Below are positions 1 to 10,180 of a DNA stretch of 64,000 bases, one piece after another; the first letter of the stretch is position 1, and each line of letters opens with the position of its first letter. The DNA lies in assembly GCA_014871385.1 (NCBI GenBank), contig CM026423.1:18899690-18963689 (forward strand), written 5' to 3'. Under the pieces are notes generated by a model, which had not been told where the DNA came from, made no database searches, and was given only the letters and a program-made list of their open reading frames with translations. The position numbers and the translations under genes were made by a program. Origin of the DNA: Ceratodon purpureus (taxonomy: Eukaryota > Streptophyta > Bryopsida > Pseudoditrichales > Ditrichaceae).

Positions 1-930
1 GCTTGTGGGGCATTAATAAGTGACACATAATTTTGAAGAAGACGGAAGTTTGAGGGGCACTACCAGCTGGGTAGATAAGTAAAGCAAGGTAGAAGCTAGT
101 AAGGTGCTACAAGCTTGTAAGGATTTGGAATATAATTACAGACAAGGTAGAAGCTTGTGAGACATTGACAACTGACACATACCTCTGAAGAAGGCAGAAG
201 TTGGTGGGGCACTAACAGCTGGAAGATAAGTATGGCAAGGCAGAAGTCGGTGGGGCACTAACAGCTGGAAGATAAGTATGGCAAGGCAAAAGTTGGTGGT
301 AGAAGCTTGTAAGGAGGTGGAACATAATTACAGACAAGGTAGAAACTTTTAGAGAAGTGGCACATGATTAGAAACCAGGTACCTATCAAAGCTGGCAAGT
401 ACTAGTCATGCGGTGACAACGAACAAATAATAATAGAGAAGGTAGAGACTAGTAAGGCACTGAGAACTCGTAGATAATTATAGAGAACACTGGCACACCT
501 AAAAGACACATAAGTTATAGAGAAGGGAGGCACTAGGAAGACCCTGACACCTTACAGATAATTATAGAGAAGGCTAACAAATCCAACAAGGCACATAATT
601 ATAACGAATGCAAGCCTTGAGAATATAGCAAAACCTTGAAAGGCACTTACAATTAATAGATAATTGTAGAAGCTAGAGCAAAAACTAGTGACAAACATTC
701 AAACTTAGAGAATAATTTCAAACAAATTTTAATAGATAACAAGGTACTATTCAAAAAAATATACATGGTGAAAGCTAGTGATGCACTTATAGTAAGACAT
801 AAGCTAAATAGACATTGTTACTTGAGAGATTCTTATGAAAAATTCTTATGAAAAATTCTTAAAAGATTACAAGCCATTATAGACAAGGTAAAAGCTAGTG
901 AGGCATTGATGGACCTTCTCACTATCCAAC
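1..930. repeat. Tandem repeat array, unit A
   Basis: This stretch is built from imperfect direct repeats. Phrases such as AAGGTAGAAGCTTGT, GGCATTGACAACTGACA, GGTGGGGCACTAACAGCTGG and AGATAAGTATGGCAAGG recur in a fixed order. The spacing between equivalent phrases is about 185-190 bp, with shorter sub-repeats inside. The repeats decay toward the right end. The same array occurs at 12780-14830. No open frame persists through it, so I treat it as non-coding satellite. The left edge of the window cuts it. Confidence 0.85.
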
Positions 931-1059
931 CTCAGATTTGAGTCTGGCAAAGAAGAAAGGTCAAGACCTTAGATCCTCCAAAGTCAATATTGCACATCCA
1001 TACAAATCTCCGTGGTGGAATGAAATTCAATTGGGCAGGTTAGTAGTCATCGGAATGTT

Positions 1060-1740
1060 TTCATTTATAATACTATGGCATGAACTGCATGAAAGCCATA
1101 GGGCCATAGGAATGAAGTGGCATGGAATTTGAACCAAGACTTGGCCACGATTTCAAGTAGTGGTATGGTCGAGCTTAGAGTACTTCTTTGTGGACCAGGC
1201 ATGGATCAAAACATCATTAATTTCAATTTTCACAAGTTCTTCTAAGTTCAAAAATGAAACAAAATAGATATCCATTTGAAATTCATCCTCAATGTTTTGA
1301 AACATATGAATTTTGTTATGAAGTATAATAAAGTTATTTAAAGTTTCACCTACAACTTAGTTCCTCTTTTCACTCTCATTTATGTTTCAAGCACATACTT
1401 CAATACTTTGGTAATTTATCTACTTTTCTTATCATCACTTAAAACAGATTCACACAAAAATGAGATTTTTAACAAAAATTTAATATGTATACTTTATTTA
1501 ATATTTGCACTTGTTATTTTGGATAAATTGAAATCACTCTTCTAAAAAAGAAAAAGAATATTTCAAATGACTATAATAGAAATTATTATAATTATTAAGA
1601 TTAAATTAGAGATAGAATAATATGTTTTAGAGTTCCAAGATTTTATGAAGGTGATAGTTTTTATGTGACTAATGTGCTTAATCATTCAAAATGATATTAG
1701 TCAAATTAGTCTCATTAGAGCTATTACCTTCAAAACCTCA
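1060..1740. repeat. Long inverted repeat, left arm
   Basis: Read in reverse complement, this segment matches 15785-16350 in unit B over most of its length, and it matches 7070-7175 in unit A. Shared landmarks are the words for a shoulder at ACTTCTTTGTGGAC, CACAAAAATGAGA and ATAGAATAATATG. The outer part at 1085-1140 also matches the reverse complement of 7425-7490 and 16615-16680 (GGCATGGAATTTGAACC-like). The arms thus face each other across the ARIADNE-bearing segment of unit A. About 250 bp present in the right arm of unit B is missing here. This could be the long terminal inverted repeat of an old DNA transposon; no transposase is visible. Confidence 0.6.
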
Positions 1741-4340
1741 TTATTTCCTTATATAAGATCTAAATAATGGAATCAATTTTGTGAAAGAGATGGTTATAAA
1801 ACTCTACAGTGTTATTACAACATGAAATCATTTACCTGAAAAGTATAATGAAATTGAATCTTTTTTCCTAAGGATGATGGAAGTATTATCCTTATACAAG
1901 CTCATACTCCAAGTAGAAGAGTTGAAGATTCAAAGTAAAAGAAGATTTGATAGTATTAGGAAGACTTACACATGATAGAGAAGGAGAAATATTCCAATTG
2001 CCAAGAGCAGAGGGCAATATCAAAGTGTCGCGTAAAAGACTAAAAGTGCTAAAAGTGTGTACAAGGGCAAAATTTGCTAAGTCATGGAGAAGGAATGTTA
2101 CTGATGCAAAGAATTGTTATTTGCTTAAATAGTAGAACATACATTGACTGTCACAGTTGCAAATACTTATCTTAAAGATAGTGATAGTGGTGCACAAGAG
2201 AAGGATGATTGTCAAGGTGAGCAAGATGTGCAATAGTACTTCAAGACGTTGAATATTTAATAATACGTAGAACCAAATTTAAATCTTCATATATATTATT
2301 AATATAAAATATTATACTTAATGCTTTGTGGTAACTAATAACTTAGCGAGCAGGTTTGCATCAGATAAATGGATGATTCATTATCTGTGAATTTTATTCA
2401 TTTGTTTGGAAATGCACAACCTTGTTACTTTATCTTAAATCATGCACTTTTTTACTCTCAATACAAAAGAAAATTCATATGTGATTTACATGAGGCTGTG
2501 ATCTCGGAGGAGACACTTCTTGTATATTTTGGGGACCTATGCGCAGCGGTAAGGTATTTTTTAAGAGCTATTTACCTCCTAGAAAGCATTTTAAAGACCC
2601 CTGTTATTACATAAAGCAAATAAATTACCCATATTATCATATCTATCATTACTTATAATATGTAGGCCAACGGAATATATTAGAGGCTATATTCTCTGGA
2701 AGGAAAAAAACTAACTAAAAAAATAATAAGAATACAAGTGACTAACAAATACCTTTGAAGCATGAATGGTCTTGTTAGAAAGAGATGGCAATTGTCTATA
2801 CTATGCCAAAATTACATCTTTATCCTATAAAAGTTGACTTATGGGGAGCTTGTCCAAACCCTAATCATACCATTTTTGTTGAGTTAATGCTTTGGGGGTT
2901 AAATGTACTAAATGTTTTTACTATGATCCAATTCTTTTGCCTCTAATTTATATCTACCTAAAATTTAATGGCCTTATTTTCCGATGCCCTATGTTACTTA
3001 TAAAAGACATGCCGCTTTCAATTTTTCATATACATAAATATCTTGATAGGTGTTGTTTATAGGCTGCAGAGATTATGGAATGTCCATTTTGGTATTGCGT
3101 CTGATTTTTTAAATATATGTTATCATAGATAGTGTGCTAAAGAAAGTAAGATTTTCAAGTGACATGTAATGTTTAAAACAAACATCTTGGAGTTTTGTGC
3201 ATATTCATTGGTAATATGATTCAAAATGCATATGATATCTTGTCATATTGGATTTCAAACCAAGTTTGATTTTGGTAATAAATCAGTGCATCACTACTAC
3301 GCAGTGTAAATATTTGGCAAATATAATGGTATGGTTTTAGAACAAAACAATTGGTTTGAATTTTGGATTTATTTTTAAGGGAAGGATAATTAAGGCATGT
3401 CAACAGTTTGTAATGTTCTTTCAAAATTAATAACATAGCTTTAGAACTTTTTGATTGCATTTGTTTTAAAGATCTTGATTTTCTCCGTATTTAAAATTAA
3501 TTTGACTAATTTTTAACTTTAGGCTTGAATATATGTATATAAAAAATTCTTCATTCTCAATAAATTAGAGAGATACATATATATATCATAGGAGTGAATG
3601 GAGTGTTTTCTTTTATAATAGTCCAAGTGGTTACAACAATTGAATAAAGTAGACCAAAGTCTAGTAATCTTGCTGAACCCTGATGTTTCTTAATGTTTTT
3701 GGTGCCAAAATTGCCAAAAACATACTATTACTCAGTAGCAACCTTGTGATTTGTAAAACTTATCACATACAATTTGTAACCGTAGGATGTTGTATCTACC
3801 TTGTATACAAAGGTTTTTTACTAAATCGTAGCACAATCCCCCATTATCCATACCAATTTGGAGATTATAGAATCCAAAGTTATTATGAAATTTATTTTTT
3901 GAAATTGCCCAAGCTATATATTTGCGTTTTGATGCCAAGAAAGTATAATTTTCAAACACAAATAATTCTGAAAAGATCATCAAGTCTTGTTTCTATAGAC
4001 TTTAGGCTTATACTCACAAAGTTTGAGTCCCAAACATGCTAGGGAATGGCAAAAACTCCTAATTTTAGTCATTTGAGGCGCGCTGAAATTTCTTTACATT
4101 CCACAAGTTTAAAACTACAAAATTTTTTACTTACACATGTTCAATCAGAAATTCAAACCATAGATATGTACTTGTCAATGTTGAGAAGAGTCGCAAATTT
4201 TATTTTATTACAAATGGAGTAAAATTTGGAATTATGCAAATTTTGGAATCGCAATTGATATGATTTCCTATAATTTTAAACGAAGCGTTTTGGAATAGTG
4301 GATCTTGTGGATGGACCCTTGCCATGCTACAAGAAGTGGA

Positions 4341-4388
<48 letters not shown>

Positions 4389-4960
4389 TGAAAATTGAAG
4401 GCATGATGTAAACTTCTTCATAGATGCAAGTTGTGTATCGGATGGAATTTGTATTATGGATGATATTTGACAGTTAGATGAAACTTTACATGGAATGCAA
4501 ACAATCTCTTTGGATGAAAAATTATTTATTAGATGATTTTTTTTCCATTGAATGAAAAAATTCATTAATGTCTATGAATGAGAAATATGGGCTCCAATTA
4601 TATTGCAAGTATCCACCTTTTGAAATTTAGTCTTATCCCTTTGTGCCATTGTGAATGACAAGCAATTTGGGCACATAATAAGGAACTTTGTTTGGTTACA
4701 AGCTACCCAAATACAATGATATTCCTTCTAGATTCTACAACTTTTGCATCATAACTTTAAATGCTTTAGATATTAAGCCATTGATACCCTACGAATAAAA
4801 GGTATGTTTGGTCAATGATTTGGAAATTTCAAAAAAATTGGAGCTTAAATTAGTGTGCTTAGATGTGCTACTACTATAATGTAGTGTCAAAAAACTAAAT
4901 TTGGGGTTAAGGGAAATTGTAAAAGATTCATAGGTGAAGATGGAATGATTTATATTTGTA
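1741..4960. other. AT-rich stretch without a supported gene
   Basis: I see only short open frames with no family match. Between about 1760 and 2270 there are lysine-rich fragments that weakly recall the gag region of Copia-type LTR elements, but no catalytic motif is present, so I do not call an element. A dinucleotide run of AT repeats lies at 4343-4378. Confidence 0.4.
4343..4378. repeat. (AT)n microsatellite
   Basis: This is an uninterrupted run of about 18 AT dinucleotides. It makes the open frames drawn across it on either strand meaningless. Confidence 0.95.
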
Positions 4961-5059
4961 ATTGTGGAAGCACCAACATTAGAGAGGATTACACTTGTCA
5001 AAGATGGTCATGAGTATTGCGGTGGTTGTGTTGAATATCATAAGGACATTCTGACACAT

Positions 5060-6240
5060 CCAAAAGCATTTGATATGAGTCATAAGGTTATTGTAAAAGA
5101 GTCCCTTATTGCTGCACAAAGTGATGATCTAAGAAAGTGGTGGAATTGATGGCAAATTGACTATGTGAAGCACAAACTTTGATAATACGTTATTGTTGGA
5201 TTGTCAAGAATTTGATATGTGTTCTTGTAGAAAAGTGCATTAAGCCAATATTCTTAAAAGCTTGTTTACAACCACTTCATTTGAAGATTAGTGTCGTAGA
5301 TAATACAATTTAATTTTTTAGATAGAGTTGAACTTGTCTCAAAGAAGTGTCAACTAAAGCGGCAATTACTAGTATAGATTGTGGACATGGCTTTTGTAAT
5401 GAATGTTGGATCTAATATTTTATAGTAAAAGTAAAAGGTGGTCAGCCATGACGTGTGATTTGTATGGAGCACAATTGTTGTACAATTTGTAAAGATGAAA
5501 AAGTAGAAGAGTTGGTAGGTTTGGAAGACCCAAAGCCAGCCTAAATTTATGACTAGGTCCTTTTGAGTCTTACATACAAGACAATGTCAAAGTCAAGTGG
5601 TGTCCTAGAACGTTTTATTGTGATAAAGCTATTTGGTTGGAGGAGGAGCCATACTATGAGAGTCATGACCACTTGTGAGCAACATATTTGCTTCAATTGT
5701 ATCGCCGAACCTCATTCTCGTGTTCCTACTTTATGTGGGCACTATGAGAACAAAATTGCAAAGATGAGTCTGAAATAATAAATTGGCTAAGTGTTCAAAC
5801 CAAGCCTTGTTCAAATTTCCATAAGCAAGTTGAGAAGAGTGGGAGAGGTAGTCTATCGAGTTCAAATTGACCATAGTCAAGAAAAGGGAGAGATTTAATC
5901 TAGTCACTTGAATTTGTGGTCAAGCATATTTTTGGTTGTGTGAAGCACTCACTGGGCGAAATCAAAGTTGAAACAACGCTGAGGGACATAATTTTGGTCG
6001 TTTCAAGGAAGAAAACAAGTTACCAAGGCAAAAAGAGAGTTGAATCGCTACATTTATTACCACTCATGTTGGAAAGGGCACATGTCTTCCTTAAAGTAAC
6101 TTGATGCAGTGGTGGTTGCAACTTGTAAGAGTCATTAAAGGAAAAGATAACAACTTTTGAAGTAAATCATTGCTAACTAAGAGAATACAACTAGCTTTTA
6201 ATCGGTTAGCATATGCTCTTTTGAGCCCATCATGCTCTCT
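5060..6240 (+). pseudogene. ARIADNE-like RBR ubiquitin ligase pseudogene, apparently intronless
   Basis: In shifting frames this region keeps the order of an ARIADNE RING-between-RING E3 ligase. First comes the N-terminal block VIVKESLIAAQSDDLRK near 5090. Then comes a RING1 remnant, CGHGFCNECW, near 5385. The linker QDNVKVKWCP follows at 5580, an IBR remnant with CFNCIAE at 5695, and NWLSVQTKPC before RING2 at 5790. Last is a C-terminal helical part with RYIYYH near 6040. ARIADNE ligases take ubiquitin from an E2 onto a RING2 cysteine and pass it to substrate. Here the reading frame changes several times with in-frame stops, so no ligase is made. The parts abut without intron-sized gaps, which suggests a processed retrocopy; plant ARIADNE genes often have introns. 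A shorter copy lies at 14830-15150. Family assignment is firm, and the retrocopy origin is inference. Confidence 0.72.
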
Positions 6241-6416
6241 GATTGCCTTTGTAGACACAGATATGAGGTTATAGATAACAACTTATTGGGATCATTGCAA
6301 CTCAAGATTGCTCCAATTTCCTCTTAAAATTGAATACCTATTAAATTATAGTAGAAGCAAAGTTATATCTTCCTAAAGAATAGCAATATACCATATTGTG
6401 CTTAATGCTTTGTCAT

Positions 6417-6808
6417 TACGTGCAAAAACAGGTCTAGAAAAGGCCGTATAAACGGCACGTGAGAGAAAAAAACGAGCACTGCCCGCGTGCTTTTTGACAT
6501 AGCACCGAACATGCCACCGTGGTGCTAGCAACCGCCACGGGGGCTCGAACCAATGACCTCTTCGCGAGGTGTGTGGAGGGCGTTGCTACAGTGGCGGGCT
6601 GACAGGCTACAGCATCTACCCACTTTGGCCAAACTCCGAGCCGACCCGATCAAGTCAGCTCGCATATTCCGAGGACCTTTGTTCAGGACGCGCCACCGAG
6701 GTGCGTGCGGGCAGCGATTCAGGCATCTACTGCCAGCGGAGGGCAGGGGGTTCACCTAGAAAGGGCAGGCTTACACGGCCTTTTCCAGACCCCATTTTGC
6801 ACGTAATG
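6417..6808. mobile_element. GC-rich inverted-repeat element (MITE-like), 392 bp
   Basis: Unit B has an uninterrupted site at 15542-15560 (GCTTTGTCATTTGGAATC), whereas unit A has 392 bp more, flanked by CAT at 6414-6416 and 6809-6811. The ends are inverted repeats of about 36 bp with a few mismatches: TACGTGCAAAA at the left and its complement TTTTGCACGTA near the right, followed inward by GTCTRGAAAAGGCCG. The interior is strongly GC-rich against an AT-rich background. On the minus strand it has a match to the RNA polymerase III B-box (GGTTCGAGCCC, 6541-6551) and an A-box-like word at 6620-6631. The three-base flank fits neither the TWA of Harbinger nor CACTA ends, so the superfamily is open. 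It inserted after the A/B duplication or was lost precisely from B. Confidence 0.7.
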
Positions 6809-7560
6809 CATTTGGAATCATCATATAAAATGGACAATGCAATGGAGGTATTTACTACCATTAGACTACAATCATGTCTTTCTAAATATTTAATGAATTC
6901 ATTTCCAATATTTGTGACAAATCTTATCAATACTTATTCAAGTACAAATACATATACAAACTTTAGATTGTGGTTGGGGTTTGTATAAATTTAAGACAAT
7001 ACAAACACATGTCTACCCAAGATGTTAAAGTCAAGTACGATTTCATTCCCTATAATTCCATAACATATCACTTTTCTATATGATTAAGCACATTAGTCAT
7101 ATTAAAACTATCACCTTTATAAAGTCATAAGAACTCTAAAACATAATATTCTATCTCTAATTCAACCTTGATAATTATAATAAAACATGTTCTATGAAAA
7201 TATTACAAATGAAAAAACTAAAACGCAATAATTTTTTTTTTTGGTAATATTTCATTATTGTCAATCAATTTGAGGCCGTTTTTAATACTTTATCCCTTTA
7301 AAAACAAAAACAAATAAATGCAAATTTTATAAGTCAAACAACTCAAATCTAATTTTTTGAAAAGAATAATATTTGTGCGCCAGATGGCAAACACACTATG
7401 GTGTTAGGTTCTCCTAACCGTCTCCAAGGTGGCTCAAAAGTTCCATGCCACTCCATCCCTATGGCCCTATGGCCCCATGGCCCTCATGCCCCCCATGCCC
7501 CCCATCCCAATGATACCATCATCAACGTAATGCTTACACAAAATTACAAATATTTATTAA
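6790..7560. repeat. Segmental duplication, unit A middle part
   Basis: This segment aligns with 15540-16740. It runs from the word CATTTGGAATCATCATA through the landmark TGTTAGGTTCTCC to TTTATTAA. Relative to unit B it lacks about 500 bp (equivalent to roughly 15918-16415). A short C-rich tract of CCATGGCCCT/ATGCCCCCC words at 7455-7505 is shared by both units. No gene is visible; the open frames here are short and unrecognised. Confidence 0.75.
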
Positions 7561-8473
7561 CCCCTAAAATTCTTCGCAACCAGAACTTGGTCGTTCGACT
7601 TCTTGGGCAGCCTCCAGGGACCTCATACTTTTGAAAAATTCAATGAAAATTTTAGTGTAGTTTCCCAAAACTATACTCTACATGTAGCACTTTGTTTCAC
7701 GTCATTCCGATAAGTATTGCAAAAGTTATAAGCATTTGAAGTTTTCAAAGCGGGATTGGGCAGCAAGAAAAAAAAAAAAAAATTTGTTTTTTTCAATTTT
7801 TTTTTTTGGATTCATGATTGATTGATCTATATCTACAATTGAAGCTATAAATCAACCCATTATGAGCAATGGGATAAAAGTTATGAGGAGATATGTTTCT
7901 TGGGCTGTTTGGACAAAAAAAATCTTTGAAGCTCATTTCTAAACTCAATTTTCAATATTTTTTAATGAAATAAAAAGCAGTAGGTGAAGACCTTTAAGCA
8001 CAAAATTTTGACCGTTAAGATTGACATTTAACAATTCCAAGTCAAACTTATAAATGGTTTTCTATTTCCTTCCATTTTGTACCCACTTCTAGTAAATGTT
8101 TTATGAAAAAATTAATATGAGTTTATTTCTTTCAAGATTTTATATTTGAAGACCTAACTCAAATTTTAACATGGCCTTGACATTCAATCAATTTCTGACC
8201 CATTCAAAAAAAAAGATATTAATTTCTAAAGTTCAAATTTGTTACCAGATTGAACCCCAAAAAATCTTCTTTTGCAACTTTGATCCTTATAATCTAAGAA
8301 TCTAATGGCCATCTTGCTCTCAAATTCTGTGCTTGCTTGAAGAACCAAGTTGAGTATTAGATCTTACGGTTAAATGCTGAAAAAACTAAAAAAACATATT
8401 ATTTCTTCTCCAACTTCCAAATACTGCATTTTTCATGGTTTTTTGTGAGATTACAGTCAACAAATTTTAGGGG
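7561..8473. mobile_element. piggyBac-like non-autonomous element, 913 bp, TTAA target site
   Basis: The element begins CCCCTAAAATT and ends AATTTTAGGGG, a perfect 11 bp inverted repeat. It is flanked by TTAA at 7557-7560 and 8474-8477. Unit B shows the empty site with a single TTAA at the matching position (near 16738). TTAA duplication with ends starting CCY is the hallmark of the piggyBac superfamily. The interior is AT-rich with no long open frame and no DDD transposase, so it would need a transposase supplied in trans. A relative with nearly the same ends lies at 26140-27088. The insertion boundaries are firm; the superfamily rests on target site and termini only. Confidence 0.75.
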
Positions 8474-8477
8474 TTAA

Positions 8478-10180
8478 ATATCTATATCAAACCATTGGCA
8501 TATCTACTCCATTGGACCATTGGTCATTAAGATTTGTGTGTGATTGTTTGTCCTTTGTCAATGCCTAACAACCGACTCCAACCTCATCAGCTTCTCCCTC
8601 ACTTTGCCTCACAATTAGTTGCTGCCTCACTACCTGTAAAAATTTACCTAAAAATACATATTAGTTATCAGTTTCACATTCCTTAGCATATCACCTCTCC
8701 CCATACATACCCACTTCGTTGGCTATAAGAATTGTTTAAAATATTTATCAATTCAATGATTTCAACTATGTCCATCTCACCAGCACTTGCATCAGCGCCT
8801 CAGGAAAGAAATTAATCTAATCAGTCAAATCTGACATAAGCATTTAATTTTAAAATTCAGAATCAAGTTTTGAATTCAAGTTAATTCACATCGTTCCTCA
8901 CAAGACATATAAGACTTATTTCACAAGATTCAACTGAGAACCTTTTCAAGGATTTAACTGCAGCTAAACCTGTAGCTGCTGAATTACCAACCAATTCACG
9001 ACACATTTACCATGTCAAATTAGTTGTGGAGCTCAATGACAGCATCTCTCTGTGAAAATTCTACTAGGCAAGCACACTGAAAACATTAATAGTGAGAATT
9101 ACTCAGGACATGAATTCCAAAAACTGGTTTACAATCGCCTCAAACAATCGCCTCAAACCAAGACGGAAAAAAGCATACAAATTCCTTAACAAAAACTGGT
9201 TTACAATTGCCTCAAACCAAGAGGGAAACAAGCATACAAATTCCTTTGCAATAGTTGATAGGTGCCGAGTTTTTTTGGTTCTCTCTGAAGGACGAGAGTC
9301 TATTGCAAAGACAAAACAGAGATCTAAGTATTAAGTTACCAACCCCTTATAGTTTCCTGCCATCACTCCGCTGCTTCCACAGCACTGAGAAGCTCCTCAG
9401 TGCCTTGGATTTGTCCTTTGGACTTTAGCTCCTGCCACAGCTTCGGTCTTGTGATGTCTCACAAACTCCACAATCCATGGCTACATCATTTACTTCTTCC
9501 CACCACTCTTCTTCAACCCAGCGCCACCAAAGGCACCCTTGCCTGCGGCCTTGGCCTTCAGTTCCTTCAGAGCCTGCACCATAAAAGTTTAACAACCAGA
9601 ATGTGATGTTCTTGTCATGTTGAACAATCTTGTGCACAGGAGAAGAGAAATATCATCACACTCTAATATTTCTGTGTACAGTGAGATATTTCTGATTCAC
9701 GCAGGACTCTGATATATGAACTACTGTGCAACCAATTAGTGCAAGCAGAATCATGTTCATAGATAGCCACACGGCTGATAGTAAGTACTCAGGTTCTCAC
9801 CTTCTCCTCATCTTTCTTCTTTTGAAGGTTTTAATGTCCGTCTGTACCTGAAACAAATTCCATATCAGTTATAAGTAAAGATGAAAGGAATACTCTGGAA
9901 CACTCTTGAATGTTTAATGTTTAATCATACTCTACAGTTTGTGACGAAAGCAGATAGAAGCAAACCATACATACTGAACATCGCCAACAAAGTAGATAGC
10001 TTTCCTGTATGCCTTAGGAACAACTCTGAGTTGGTTACTATCTGGAACAACATACTTTCCATCTTACCAAATCATGACTCCAAATTATTTTCACTAATAG
10101 CGTGTGTTTACCTCATCGTACTCTTTCTCCTTGCCCTTAGAAGCCTTCAAGGGCTTCAGGTTACCACCTGCACCCAGCCC
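8478..10180. repeat. Segmental duplication, unit A right part
   Basis: This matches 16740-18600. The part at 8750-9650 is almost identical to 17130-18030 with only scattered substitutions. Beyond about 9650 similarity falls outside the TMA7 exons, and the match stops just past the acceptor of the second TMA7 exon at about 10180. The very high identity of the core indicates a recent duplication or recent gene conversion. Confidence 0.85.
9490..10167 (-). pseudogene. TMA7 pseudogene, 5' truncated and frameshifted
   Basis: This is the unit A copy of the gene at 17872-19235. The last exon (encoding the alanine/lysine-rich tail ending KKSGGKK) is intact at 9490-9573. The third exon near 9806-9850 has one base fewer than unit B in the ANLQ codons, which shifts the frame. 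The second exon (GNLKPLKASKGKEKEYDE) remains at about 10112-10167. The first exon with the start codon is absent, because the duplication ends right after this acceptor. Without that exon, promoter or frame it cannot make TMA7, although a transcript from a new promoter is possible. Confidence 0.85.

Noticed and set aside
1760-2270. Weak resemblance to the gag part of a Copia-type element
   Set aside because: There is no zinc knuckle, protease, integrase or polymerase motif and no long terminal repeat; composition alone can explain it.
6541-6631. A tRNA gene suggested by the B-box and A-box-like words
   Set aside because: The spacing is too long and no cloverleaf can be folded by eye; the words may belong to a mobile element.
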